NCBI GenBank assembly: GCA_019828595.1
Contig: JAHQRK010000026.1
Location: 1-64,000 of the forward strand
DNA length: 64,000 bases
Reading direction: 5' to 3'
Source of the DNA: Aphanomyces cochlioides
Lineage: Eukaryota; Oomycota; Saprolegniomycetes; Saprolegniales; Verrucalvaceae
Under the pieces are notes generated by a model. The model made no database searches and was not told where the DNA came from. It was given only the letters and a program-made list of their open reading frames with translations. Below are positions 39,618 to 49,344 of this stretch, piece after piece; position 1 is the first letter of the stretch, and every line of letters begins with the position of its first letter. Position numbers and translations under genes: made by a program.

Positions 39618-39842
39618 CTATTTCTCCTTTAGATGCATACAAATAATATGAGCATACTTGTCGACATAGGCTCGACTCGCGAGATGCATTGTGTCATTTG
39701 AGGCTTCCTCGACTGCTAAAGTACCTTGTAAACGGCCTCTAAATGCTTTAGCCACCACTGTTCCCTTTTCACCACGTAGAATAGAATACACCGCGTCGTG
39801 CATGTCGTCTTGCGTGCACTCAGCAGAGCTTCTTTGGCGCAT
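39618..39842 (-). other. Unidentified coding-like fragment
   Basis: A 74-codon minus-strand frame (starting ATG, MRQRSSAECTQDDMHD) is open for about 17 further codons upstream (GKVGGKEFKLIGFILAA) and has balanced, protein-like composition. It lies between the Crypton pseudogene and the nested DNA transposons, so it may be an exon of a transposon gene. I do not recognise a family. Confidence 0.3.
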
Positions 39843-39899
39843 GGCAGCAAGAATAAAACCAATAAGTTTAAATTCTTTGCCGCCAACTTTACCCTAACC

Positions 39900-40019
39900 T
39901 TAGATCAAACTTCGCGGGTTTCTCGACGAGAAATAGAGACATTTGATTGGGCCAAAAATGTCTATGAAATTGAACGAAATGCCCATGAATTGAACGTTTA
40001 CGTTATATCTAATTTTGTA
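39900..40019 (+). pseudogene. Inverted partial copy of the Crypton 5' region
   Basis: The plus strand encodes DWAKNVYEIERNAHELNVYV, close in sequence to the minus strand at 38440-38540 (NAHEIERLRYSDF in one frame). At DNA level the shared part is AATGCCCATGAA plus TTGAACGTTTACGTTA. The copy ends exactly where the MITE at 40020 begins, so the MITE interrupted it. Confidence 0.5.
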
Positions 40020-40422
40020 CTACCTCCGTCCAGAAATATTTGCTACAACATCACTTTTTTCTTAAAATGAATGTATGTCAGTCCAAATTGCACATCCTAA
40101 AACATCCTATGGACCTAAAAATAGGGTTTGTTTAGAGTTATTTATGGGTGTAAAGAGCGTGCCTTAAATTTGAAAAATTCAGGAGTTATCCTTGAAGAGA
40201 GCCAAGAACGTTGATCAATTTTCTCTGTACAAAATTATTAATTGATAGAATCAATACTTTATTTTTAAATAGAATATGTATTATCAGAGGTTTATCTGTA
40301 AGAGCATCGCCACCAGTTGTCAGTATACTTATACTCAAATCTAAATTTTAATGACAGAAATTTTAATGATTTTTGGAATTTCCACACCAGTCCTTCGGCA
40401 TCAGATTTTGTGTTGTCTCAAG

Positions 40423-40917
40423 ATGAACAGAGCAAGTGGTTTGGACAGTGAGAGCTCCTCGGAGGATGACGACGACATGGACTCTGTGTTTTGCCTGACC
40501 TTGTTGGATTATTTGAATGGTTGCGGACAAGTTGAAAGGCAACGAGGTGGCTCAAGACCTGGAAAAGCGCCAAACAAGGATAGGCGAAGACAATTGTACG
40601 CGAAGTTGTTGTTTGAAGATTATTGGGGTGAAACCCCCGTGTACGATGGCAAACACTTTAGACGTACGTTCAGAATGCCACGAGAGTTATTTGACAAAAT
40701 ACACGCGAAGGTCGCTCGTCACGACACATATTTCAAACAAAAGCGCAATGCAGCAAAGGTGCCAACAGATATATGACTATATTAATTACTCTCGTAACTT
40801 CTAGGTTTCACATCGCTTCAAAAAGTAGTTGCTGCTGTGAGAATGTTAACGTCAGGGGCCTCGGCTCACGAGTTGGACGACAAATTCCGCCTCGCCGAAT
40901 CGACGGCAATAGAATAA
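40423..40917 (+). pseudogene. PIF/Harbinger transposase, N-terminal part only
   Basis: The ATG at 40423 is followed by an acidic Ser-rich stretch, then FRRTFRMPRELFDKIHAKV and HDTYFKQKR, the typical N-terminal helical region of Harbinger transposases. The frame stops at 40776. The continuation LQKVVAAVRML, then ASAHELDDKFRLAESTAIE, lies in another frame at 40805-40917. Bases 40759-40804 begin GT and end TAG and are 46 bp long, like other introns in this window, but splicing them leaves a one-base mismatch, so a small indel is likely too. All three catalytic DDE residues are missing. Confidence 0.75.
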
Positions 40918-41593
40918 TTTTTTCAGACGCATCATCATCAAGATTGATGATGGTGTCGATTAGGGTTCGCCTTGTACTTATACGTGTATAGAGCACTATA
41001 CGTCTTTATACACGTATAATTTGTATACCATTATTTAGTATACACTGTGCATTTGTTGCTTTGAGGAGTCGTTTAACCGCTGCGGCTCCAATGGATCCCG
41101 CAAGGATCGACTTGCACTTCCTTAAACAAGAGCTGGTCGTTCTCGTGTCGTCAGTGTACATCTCGCCACCTTGCAAATAAGTCGCGCTGACGTAGCGCTG
41201 AGCTTCACACTTAAGAGTTTGTAGCCACAATATTTACCAGAAATAGCTTAGTATTCTTGCACAGCAAGAGCAGCTTTGACACAGTGCAATGGCCTTTACC
41301 TTGTATGGAGTTTGCTCTAGTGGCCCCAAAGTGTAGGATGGTGAAGCTGTAGCATTAAGATAAACTGGTGACGAAAAAAGTAAAATGGGCATGAGAGGTT
41401 AGTCGATTTACACCAATCACAATGTATAAAGGAAAGTCAACTGTTAAGACAATAAGTCATCTACATGGACGACGTCTTGGATTTTCTTTTTTTGTATGCA
41501 GTCCAGGTTCAGAATGGATCAACATGTAATGCAATACATCGTATAATATACGTCCACTATACATGGTATAATATGTATAGCGTGTATAATGAA

Positions 41594-42094
41594 TCAAACT
41601 ATACTCGTATACTTCCGAACCCTAGTGTCGATGTCAAGAGCACGTTTTAACTTCGAGGAGCCATCCACACCAACAGCTAATTTGGGGAGGTTTTTGAGCT
41701 CTGACCAGACGAGTTCATGTTTAAAGTCCTTTCCTGTTTGGTTTGTGTAGTACTTTTTCGCAAGCGTGGTGTAGTCGTCAAAGCTCCATCCCGAGTGCTT
41801 TTCCGATAAAGCGGTATTCAGGCATGAACTATATACAAGGATGGAGCGTTGCAACACATTTTTCCATCTTGACCGAATGCTCTCCCACGTGCGATGAAGT
41901 ACGAAGTGCTTCTCTTCAAGTTGAATATGAAACTCGTCCCCAACGCGACTATAGAACTCGTCTTTGACCTGGTCGGTGCCAACAGTGGAATCACACGATA
42001 TGGCCTTGTATGCTCGAGCTATTGCGATATCTTCATGGACGGAAAAGATGCGATTGCGCTGTTGACGAGGCTTGGCGTCGGCTTCAGACGACAT
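41594..42094 (-). CDS. Myb/SANT-like protein of the PIF/Harbinger element
   Basis: The ATG at 42094 (MSSEADAKP) is chosen over a GTG-initiated extension to 42130. The protein is about 166 aa. Residues about 15-80 carry the helical Myb/SANT-like or NAM-associated pattern (FSVHEDIAIARAYKAIS, then RTWESIRSRWK), followed by a helical region rich in Lys and Tyr. Harbinger elements encode such a DNA-binding partner, which helps bring the transposase to the ends. It is convergent with the truncated transposase. The frame is intact, so it could still be expressed, but it has no transposase partner in this copy. Confidence 0.75.
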   Translation of the reverse strand: MSSEADAKPRQQRNRIFSVHEDIAIARAYKAISCDSTVGTDQVKDEFYSRVGDEFHIQLEEKHFVLHRTWESIRSRWKNVLQRSILVYSSCLNTALSEKHSGWSFDDYTTLAKKYYTNQTGKDFKHELVWSELKNLPKLAVGVDGSSKLKRALDIDTRVRKYTSIV

Positions 42095-42489
42095 GGGTAA
42101 AGCGATGAATGACCAACCAAACACAGCCACTAAATTTCTCGTACATCTGACTCATATTTGATCAAAATTTGGGTTTGTGTCCATTTGAAAACTTAAACCC
42201 AAAATTTAGAGACAACTGGTGCGTACCTATAGTTTTGAGTTCTGTCACTGTATATGAGTTTGAGTATAGGTATAATGCCAACTGGTGGAGATGCTCTAAT
42301 GTAGTGGTAAAGTAATATTACACGAATACTTTATAATTTTATAATTACTTTACCAAAATGTGTTTGTAGCAAATATTTCTGGACGGAGGTAGTATTAATC
42401 ATTTATCCGGAATTATCCGGTTGCGTAAATTTCGTAAAACCAAAACAACTATGGTTATCTCGAAGCCGATACTCAATTCAAGTGATTCG

Positions 42490-42958
42490 TATTATAGATA
42501 TTTCGGGACATCGAAACAAAAAGGTTTCGTGATTCCGGTAAATTGGGCTTTATCCGTAATTTTGTTTCGAAAGCATAGGTACTGTAGAATATCAAGGCCA
42601 TAGCGTGTGCCGAGAGCATCGGTGAATATTGATATGGCTGGATTCATCCACTTGATCGGGATAGTTGGGTTGAAACGGATTTGACGCAGGCCGGAGAGAA
42701 ATAGATTCAGTTGTAAGCTGTGCCTAGACCACCTTGATTGCGGGGTATCGAGCACCAAGCGCGGGGAAATGGGCTTCTGGAGGCGGTGTCTTGGATGTTC
42801 ATTGTAAGTTTGTTGTTGAGAAAGTCGATGAGGGATAGTGGAGTCTGTTTAAGGCGGCTGGTGGAGTGCAGGTGACAGTTGTTATGTACCAAAGGAGCGG
42901 TAATATGATAGAGCGGAGTATGGCTACTCTGCCTCGCAGTGTACGAGCCCATCATACT
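42490..42958 (-). pseudogene. Possible non-LTR retrotransposon relic
   Basis: Two overlapping minus-strand frames read IPRNQGGLGTA and, shifted by an indel, LRQIRFNPTIPIKWMNPAI. The motif QGGLG in such a setting recalls the C-terminal side of reverse transcriptases in LINE elements. No catalytic motif is visible and the assignment is weak. Confidence 0.25.
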
Positions 42959-43666
42959 TACGATGGGAGGCTTGGGGTGAAGGATTTGGAGGCCTCGCTG
43001 GGTATGAACGTGGTTGAGACGCGACGTAGGGAGAAAAGGACATGAGCACGAGGTGGGGTATGGATGTAGCTTTGTTAAATTAAGCGGTGATGGGGTGATA
43101 TCGCGTTCAACGGATCCTGTCGTGACAGTTATTCATTGGCCTTCTCCATGACTATTCTTCTGTGAGGTTCATAAGTCGGAAAATGTAGGAGTTATATTTG
43201 ATATTTTGACGAATCGCAGGAACAATATTCCGATTTTTCGAAAAAATACCTCACACATTAATTTGATTAAAGTATGAATTTCGTTTTGACTGAAATTTTT
43301 GCCAAATTGTAGGACCGAAATTCCTACGTTTCATTGACCAATCATACATCTATAAAATCTCTTTATATATTGTTGGTGTCATCTATCGAGTGTTTTGAGC
43401 GTGCACAAAAGATCACGAGCCGGTAAGAGCGGCACGGCATGCATGTGCACTTTCTACTTATGTAAGGTGAAGTCGCAAGAAGCTTCAGGCGACAGCTGGA
43501 GCTCGATATAGAGAGAAAGAATTGACAGTTCGCGACACCATTCAGTCACTATTCATTTTCATGATAATCATCTAGAGGTATTCAATTGTAGAGTTCAAAA
43601 GCTCTGTAAACTCTCGCACAATGAATATATTTACTATCAAGGTTATGAATGATTCACAATCAAAGT
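42959..43666. other. No gene recognised
   Basis: Intergenic sequence 3' of the mariner-like transposase gene. A short palindrome surrounds 43309-43330 (TGTAGGACCGAAATTCCTACG). I searched it for terminal inverted repeats matching the other side of the transposase gene and found none. Confidence 0.35.
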
Positions 43667-45073
43667 CTATTCAGAGCCCGTGTCGTCATTGCTGGAGCTT
43701 TCAGCAGACGAGTCTTCATCTGACTCGAGGTTATCAATTTCGATGAGGTGCTCATGCATCTTTTGCAAATTTTCTTCGGCAGAACGTACACACCCTTTGA
43801 TTGTGTCCGGTTTCAATTCTGCAAATGCCAACTCCAATCGGGTCTTAACTTCTGGAAACTGTGTCATGTCGGTGTATTGGCGACCAACTTTAGTCTTGAC
43901 ATTAGCCCATATAAGCTCGATCGGTTGAAGATCGGAGTGGTGGGGTGGGGTGTAAACAACAGTGTGTCCACGGCTTTGAGCCATATCCACAATCACTGGA
44001 CGAACATGAGCATTGATGTAAGTCGCCAATTTTTGCCACAGCTCACTCTTATACTCATCACCACTGGTTGCAATATCATACAAAGCGCAAGCTTCGAGCA
44101 GCACACTCTTGCGCTTCCCACTTGTAGGCGTCGAGCTCGGCAAACCCTTATGGTACTTTGCATTGTCGAGGACAATCAATGCATTTTGAACTCCATGTGT
44201 GTCCAACTCGTCGAGGAGACGTTTGAACCAACTCTTGTAGTAAACTTGATCGAACATACCATGATAGTCCTTCATCTCCTTGCATTTGCCAGTGGTCTTT
44301 CTTTCCCCGCCAGTGAATATATCGAGAGCCATGACTCTACTCTCAAGTGTCGGTGAGTCAAGTATTGCAGCCACGAAGCAATAACGGCGACCCTTGTGTT
44401 TTTCTTTGGGTGCAACATCAAGTTTGTCGGACGGGTCGTACAAGTCCTGATGATGTGATTTGTCGTGGTGATGGATAAAGGACTCGTCGGTGTAAACAAT
44501 GTGTGGTCTTCCAGCACCCTTGATATGGAGCTGCATCAAACGAACGTATGTATCACGGGCAAGTGCATTGGATGCAGACAAGTGGTATGTTGAACCTTTG
44601 CTGCGGGTGCCACGCTTGTATCCTTGTACCTTCAGGAAGCGCTGAACGGCACGCAATGTTGAAGTACATTGCTTCTTGTCATCGGGGTTGAAGTCAAGAA
44701 TATACTTCGCGTGCAAGTACATCATAACATCCACCGCTGTTGTACGTGTTCTTGTTGCACGCCTTGCACGAACAAATTCCTGGACCATTTGGACCACCTC
44801 CTTGGTCCGAGGGACCTTAGTGACATGAGTTGTACGATTACCAGTGTGTACTGCGACTGATACTGTCTGTGTTGAGACGTATTCACGCCACACATCTTGA
44901 ACCAAGTTAAGGTTGCGTCCGAGCGCTTCGGAGACCTTCTTGGATGCTCCAGCAACATTTTGGCTCCGAAACCACGCATGTAGACGAAGAATGTCAAGTC
45001 TCTCTTCTCTTGTGACTGTGCGGTGGCGAGCAGCCTTCACGAAGGCAAAACAAGCATCAACTTTCGGGTCCAT
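43667..45073 (-). CDS. IS630-Tc1-mariner-type DDE transposase, DD82E spacing
   Basis: An uninterrupted 468-codon frame starts at the ATG at 45073. Residues about 20-75 look like a helix-turn-helix DNA-binding region. The catalytic core shows YTDESFIHHH (first Asp), LIVLDNAKYHK (second Asp) and PIELIWANVK (Glu), preceded by TPPHHSDLQ, the hallmark order of this superfamily. I count 82 residues between the second Asp and the Glu, the spacing that defines the group described as DD82E or Sailor; ordinary Tc1 and mariner have 34. The extra length is a Lys-rich segment and a helical insert. The C-terminus is acidic and Ser-rich. No stop or frameshift is seen, so the protein may be functional, but terminal repeats were not identified. 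Confidence 0.85.
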   Translation of the reverse strand: MDPKVDACFAFVKAARHRTVTREERLDILRLHAWFRSQNVAGASKKVSEALGRNLNLVQDVWREYVSTQTVSVAVHTGNRTTHVTKVPRTKEVVQMVQEFVRARRATRTRTTAVDVMMYLHAKYILDFNPDDKKQCTSTLRAVQRFLKVQGYKRGTRSKGSTYHLSASNALARDTYVRLMQLHIKGAGRPHIVYTDESFIHHHDKSHHQDLYDPSDKLDVAPKEKHKGRRYCFVAAILDSPTLESRVMALDIFTGGERKTTGKCKEMKDYHGMFDQVYYKSWFKRLLDELDTHGVQNALIVLDNAKYHKGLPSSTPTSGKRKSVLLEACALYDIATSGDEYKSELWQKLATYINAHVRPVIVDMAQSRGHTVVYTPPHHSDLQPIELIWANVKTKVGRQYTDMTQFPEVKTRLELAFAELKPDTIKGCVRSAEENLQKMHEHLIEIDNLESDEDSSAESSSNDDTGSE

Positions 45074-46228
45074 GGTGTATGCCGGATCGAAAATATCGAG
45101 CGAGCGTTAGATGTGGTGCGTCGGTTGAAATCTTAATGATCTTCAACGGTTATCAACTTACACAGTACCTGTGATGATTCCATTCTGAAAACCTCTAAAA
45201 TTTAATATCCAAAATTTGTTTATAGGGGTTATCATGTTGCAAGATTGAAATTGACATCAACTCATCCATGCAATGTAGAATATTAACAAGGGAATTGGTT
45301 TTCGCAGTGTTTGAATAATAACACTTCGATGTTGTCGTGAATACACGATCATGGTCTTAATACCCTCAAACAAAGGACACTTGCCGTATCTCGCTTCCGA
45401 CCTTAACATTCCTCAATATCTAAATAACCAAGCATTACATAGGACGCCGTAGTTCCACCTTTGTTGTAGGTGTATAATCTAACCACTGTTTGATATTCGT
45501 CTCGTGATGAATAGACCATGAGACGAGTATGAACAGAGTCAAACCGTGGTAATGCAAACTGCGTCGTCAGACTGCATTTCATATCTCTATGCATGTGCGC
45601 AGTATTGAACAACCCCCCTGAGTAAGGTGCTTGACGCTATCTAGTAATGCTGATACCTTTGACATGAAACAGATATTCGCGACACACAATCGTGATAGTG
45701 TATTAAATTCATTTAAAAAACGATTCATTCGGCATTAGAATAGTTCACGTTACGTCTGAGCTGGATACAAGTTCATGGTGTTTGCTCACCGGAATGGTTC
45801 AACTTGGCGCAACAGCAAGATCTCAAATCAATTCAAACTCAGCCAATTAAATTTAAAAGTTACTTTGATTCGTCAAAATCGAAATGTAGGCAATCTGTTC
45901 CTACGATTTCCAATCACAATACAACAATCCTCAGCAGCCTACTTTCTCCCACGTTGGTCGTTGGAAGAGCCGTTCAATCCAGTCTATTTCGAAGAACGCA
46001 CCAACTACAGAACAAACTGCTAGTTTAAACACCTCAGATAGCTAAACGCCTTTCGAACTGAACAGGTTTTCAATCCACGGACAGATTTCCATATATGTCG
46101 ACCCTGGCAGATTGAACAAAAACCTATCATGAGAACGAAGTAATTTGATCAAATATGAGTTGTACAACATAACGTCAGAACACATCGTTGGATAGCCACA
46201 CATTGTTAGTCTTGGTGGTAGGATGGTC
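45074..46228. other. No gene recognised
   Basis: Upstream of the transposase gene. Frames of 69-82 codons (45403-45612 minus, 45775-46023 plus) carry no recognisable domain. The 5' terminal repeat of the mariner-like element should lie within this stretch but could not be identified. Confidence 0.35.
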
Positions 46229-46379
46229 GACTTGAGCATGGAAGACAAAGTCACCATGCTGAAGATAATCGATGAAGGCACCCCATACGAAGACATCAAG
46301 AAGCGCTTCAAGTGCTTCAAGGAGCGATTACCTACACGAAAAACAATCGCGAAGTCATCATGAAAAAGCTTGAACATTA
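46229..46379 (+). pseudogene. N-terminal HTH fragment of a pogo/CENP-B-like transposase
   Basis: From the ATG at 46238 the frame reads MEDKVTMLKIIDEGTPYEDI and then KKRFK, a helix-turn-helix pattern like the N-terminus of pogo or CENP-B-like transposases. A one-base frame change near 46325 leads to YTKNNREVIMKKLEH, which continues the helical pattern. The apparent stop TAG (46378-46380) is made by the TA target site plus the first base of a MITE inserted there. Past the MITE the frame would run on for about 16 codons from 47010. Confidence 0.45.
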
Positions 46380-47007
46380 GAGACTTTTAGCAAGTCTGAA
46401 AAGTGGAGAGTTTGCAAACTTTTTTCTTCGTTCGATTTTCGTGAAGTATGAAGTGTGAAATCTTCTGAAATTAGGTTTAGCAAGTCCGAAAAGTATATTT
46501 CAATACATATGTTCTATTGTAGTCAATCTTGCCATTGTCGGATAACAGGCCGACACATGTGGTCTCGTCCACTGTCAGGGCGTCGAGAAGGAGGCCATGC
46601 TATTGAGACCGACAGCTCTGCAGAACCATGTGTAGAAAGACATTGGGATAAATGTTCGCGAGGATTCCTCGCGAGAACGTTGCGTTGTTTCGAGGGTTCA
46701 TTCTCATTGAGACGACAATTTCAAGTGTAAAACATCCACATCATGGAGCAGACCTCACAGCCAACCCTGCATGCATTAGCTTATGACTTCGTGGGAAAAT
46801 ACAGTAAGTGAAGAAGTATTTCATTGGCCGAGGGTGTCTTTGAACCCTACATGGTACAAAGTCTGAAGTCTGGAGCGACTTCGGACTTCAGGGCCAAAAG
46901 TTTGTAAACTTCCTCACTTTTCAGACTAGTTTTCAGACTTGGTGTCCAAAGTTAGAAATTCGAAAGTCTACGAAAACTACTGTAGATTTCAGACATGCTA
47001 AAGTCTC
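46380..47007. mobile_element. MITE, about 628 bp, TA target duplication
   Basis: Ends GAGACTTTTAGCAAGTCTGA at 46380 and its near inverse at 46988-47007 form an imperfect terminal repeat. TA flanks both sides (46378-46379, 47008-47009). A second, subterminal inverted repeat of about 36 bp (AGTCTGAAAAGTG, then AGTTTGCAAACTT) lies at about 46394-46427 and 46905-46930. No coding content. It is probably a non-autonomous mariner-type element. Confidence 0.7.
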
Positions 47008-47260
47008 TACTGTATTTTGAAAGCACGCGACAGCCATGCCGTTTCAAAGATGACTTGATAATCGACAGAGTAGCGTGTACTAGCGCCGGTTGATGAACGA
47101 CAGACGTTACTTATGGAAATGTCCCGATACTATACGGTATATTAGTAACTTGAAATTTGTATGCCTATACAAACGCTTCAATAAAGCTATAGCTGAACAC
47201 CTTTGGAATTGAACAAGAATCCCACTCCACCGGGCGTTGTTCAAACAAGCAGGTTTATCT

Positions 47261-47303
47261 GTAGTACTACGTAGTACTAGTGTACTAGTACTGTACAGTA
47301 CAG
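47261..47303. repeat. GTAC/TAGTACTA palindromic tract
   Basis: A 43-bp run made of overlapping palindromes (GTAGTACTAC, TAGTACTAGTGTACTAGTA, CTGTACAGTACAG). It stands directly before the open frame of the cysteine-rich gene and may mark a rearrangement that removed its 5' part. Confidence 0.7.
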
Positions 47304-47742
47304 TGTTGCAGCTATTAATAGTGTTGCTCCTGCAGATGTTTCAAGCGGCAAGACAACCTGTCGACCTGGAGGAAACGAATGCGCTTCGCCGACGGTGACT
47401 CCAAAGACCACACCCAAAGTGACACCAGCTCCAACGACCAAGCAAACTCCAGCTCCGACGACCAAATCGACGCCTGCAACAACGACCAAGGCAACACCAG
47501 CACCAACGGGAAAAGGAATTCCAGACTGGACAACTTGTCAACATGGCGTTGACACATGCGCATCAAGTGGTTGGGTGTGTTGCTTTGCTCCAGCCGACTT
47601 GTCGTCGGGGAAAGCAACGTGCCGACCTGGTGGTAATGAATGCGCCAGTACGAGCACGACTTTGTCTCCGCCACCACCGAGCTCCGGAAACTGGCTTTGT
47701 TGGAGCCAACAGTTACTTCCTGCATACTTTGATGGGGCATGA
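47281..47742 (+). CDS. Cysteine-rich, Thr/Pro-linker secreted-type protein, 5' end missing
   Basis: The frame is open from 47281, after a stop, to 47742 and has no ATG in the right frame, so the first exon is missing or spliced. It encodes the end of one module (APADVSSGK, then CRPGGNEC), a linker of repeated TP and TTK units about 45 residues long, a full module and a second, Pro-rich linker. The full module has six cysteines spaced C-x6-C-x6-CC-x12-C-x6-C, suggesting a disulfide-bonded extracellular fold; the linker would be O-glycosylated. Function unknown. It lies just upstream of the secreted gene at 47938, on the same strand. Confidence 0.55.
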   Translation, partial: CTSTVQYSVAAINSVAPADVSSGKTTCRPGGNECASPTVTPKTTPKVTPAPTTKQTPAPTTKSTPATTTKATPAPTGKGIPDWTTCQHGVDTCASSGWVCCFAPADLSSGKATCRPGGNECASTSTTLSPPPPSSGNWLCWSQQLLPAYFDGA

Positions 47743-47937
47743 AACCCACTCTGCGACATGGTAAATACAGTATGCCGTCGAGAGTCCTCCTGCTTTCATC
47801 GACAATGTTCGCGGAATGCCCGCTGTAAGCAGCAATGCTTGCTTGTTGTGGCTGGGTGCCACAAAAAACAACCGTTTTCGTTTCCTGTGTGGTTTCGTAA
47901 AGTCAACACTGGAATTTGCCATCAAAGAGCTCTTATC
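47743..47937 (+). other. 5' flank shared with the gene at 31880
   Basis: Blocks such as TTCATCG, AATGTTCGCGGAATGC, TTGTTGTGG and AATTTGCCATC occur here in the same order as upstream of the minus-strand paralog. This is part of the inverted duplication. Confidence 0.55.
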
Positions 47938-48498
47938 ATGCGTCTTGTGACACCACTCACCCTCGCAGCGTCTACCGTCGTGGCTTTCCATCAACCGCAT
48001 CGAGACTCACCAGTGACGCCGGCCCATCCTCAACAAGTTCACATCGACTCGACAGTTCACCGCGCGCTAGAAGACAAAGGAATACAAGAATGGGGAAGAA
48101 GACACGCCTCCCCTTCTCGACAATTCCTAAACATGAACCGCAAGCTCGAGGGAAAGTATGAAAAGAAGTACCGCGAGCGCTGCGAATTGGCTGGCGCGGT
48201 TTGCGGCGGGGCTGCTGGAGCGGTGGTTGGTGCTGGTATTGGTAGTGTTACTTTCGGCGTGATTCCTGGTATGGGCCATATCGGTGGTGCGGTCGCAGGA
48301 GGGATTCCAGGCGTGATGGTGGGTGCGACAGCTGGCAAAGCTGTAGGCGGAAAATGGGGAGCCAAGCGCGGCAAAGCAAAGGATGAGCGTCTGGCCCGAC
48401 AAAGCGCTGCCAATGGACAACAACGACCTGCTGCCAACAGCCGACAAAGCTCGGCACGCTTTATTCCACAACAGTCGGGACGCCGTGGCCCACGTTAG
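47938..48498 (+). CDS. Secreted glycine-zipper protein with RxLx-like motif (family member C)
   Basis: The ATG at 47938 is chosen because the signal peptide starts there (MRLVTPLTLAASTVVAF); the open frame extends upstream to 47758 without similarity to a leader. The protein has 186 aa. It shows the family marks AHPQ (29-32), IDST (36-39), RALE (42-45, in the place of an RxLR motif), KYEKKYRERCE, then a GxxxG-rich core with VGAGIGSVTFG and GHIGGAVAGGIPG, and a tail rich in Arg, Gln and Ser ending QQSGRRGPR. By eye it is very similar to the protein at 31263-31880, with the same landmarks throughout. It may insert in or pack against membranes; the role as an effector is inference. Confidence 0.8.
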   Translation: MRLVTPLTLAASTVVAFHQPHRDSPVTPAHPQQVHIDSTVHRALEDKGIQEWGRRHASPSRQFLNMNRKLEGKYEKKYRERCELAGAVCGGAAGAVVGAGIGSVTFGVIPGMGHIGGAVAGGIPGVMVGATAGKAVGGKWGAKRGKAKDERLARQSAANGQQRPAANSRQSSARFIPQQSGRRGPR

Positions 48499-48828
48499 AG
48501 CCACTGCAGTAGGTCCACGTCCTAATGAGACCTAATCCAAGTACTTTTTCTGTCGAGCGCCGCTTACATTGAGCTCGCTTTTGAAGCTCGAGCGTCTGGC
48601 TTTCGAATTACTTTGGTCCAAATCCAGGTTCGCTAGCCTCGGAGCACGGAGAAGGTGAGAGGAGCAGCGTGTGGGGCCACTGCGACCCGAGCAAAGACGG
48701 CGCGTCCTCGTCAGACCGCTGATTTACTGCCTCGTAATGTTATAATTTCACAACAACAATCGACTTCCCGACCATGCCGACCGTGGCTTGAGGGCCGTAG
48801 TCCGTATATTAAAAGTTGCAAGATATTA

Positions 48829-49342
48829 TCCCTTCGAGGGCGGGTGATGCAAATTTGCATCAAATTCTGATTTTCGACTCGGTTTTTGGTCATAAAATGT
48901 CAACGATTGTGATTTGTCAAAAATAAATTGTATCTGCGAAATACCACTGTTTCGGCGAATCAAAACAAGCTGCTATGACTGAAACACTCATACACATTGA
49001 GGCGATTTCACCACGAAAAGAGCGGCGCTACCGACTTTGCATGTGACCATATGGAATGGTATTGTAAGCATTACACAAAGCTTTGACCAAATATTGTGGG
49101 AAGCAACACCAGTAGCTATGTCATATTCAAACCACATCGAGAAGGCAATTTGCCCATTTATATCTCAAAATATCGTCAGATATATCAAAAGATTGAATGA
49201 TATTTTAATATGTCCTACCAGCAACAAAAAGTATCATATGGTGTTTCTCACAAAATTTCTTCTTCCATTTGTTTATCCGAAACAGAATATATGGAATTTT
49301 GTATGGAAAATATTTGCATCGAATCAGTCGCCCTCGAAGGGA
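48829..49342. mobile_element. MITE, 514 bp, TA target duplication
   Basis: Terminal inverted repeats begin TCCCTTCGAGGGCG at 48829 and in reverse at 49342, with further matching bases around GATGCAAAT after a 2-3 base offset. TA lies on both sides (48827-48828 and 49343-49344). The inside is AT-rich without a gene. It sits between the two secreted-protein genes of the right arm. Confidence 0.75.
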
Positions 49343-49344
49343 TA

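Larger units (their letters stand above)
40302..42296. mobile_element. PIF/Harbinger DNA transposon, internally deleted
   Basis: Terminal inverted repeats of about 41 bp with five mismatches begin GAGCATC[G/T]CCACCAGTTG at 40302 and at 42296 in reverse. The 3-bp target duplication TAA is at 40299-40301 and 42297-42299, as expected for this superfamily. The two usual genes are present in convergent orientation: a truncated transposase (plus) and a Myb/SANT-like protein (minus). The element is 1995 bp and lies inside an older MITE. Confidence 0.85.
40020..42392. mobile_element. Stowaway-like MITE interrupted by a PIF/Harbinger element
   Basis: Perfect terminal inverted repeats of 29 bp (CTACCTCCGTCCAGAAATAT and nine more bases) lie at 40020-40048 and 42364-42392, flanked by TA at 40018-40019 and 42393-42394. 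CTCCGTCC near the end and TA target duplication are features of Tc1/mariner-related Stowaway elements. Without the nested element (40302-42299) the MITE would be about 375 bp, the usual size. Confidence 0.85.

Noticed and set aside
40985..41045. AT-rich palindromes around GTATAC and TACGTGTATA
   Set aside because: They sit inside the internally deleted Harbinger element and have no clear role.
43748..44356. Plus-strand frame of 202 codons opposite the mariner-like transposase
   Set aside because: It is a shadow of the transposase gene, which has all catalytic motifs on the minus strand.
48057..48504. Minus-strand frames opposite the secreted gene at 47938
   Set aside because: Low-complexity antisense of a glycine-rich gene; the plus strand has the signal peptide and family similarity.
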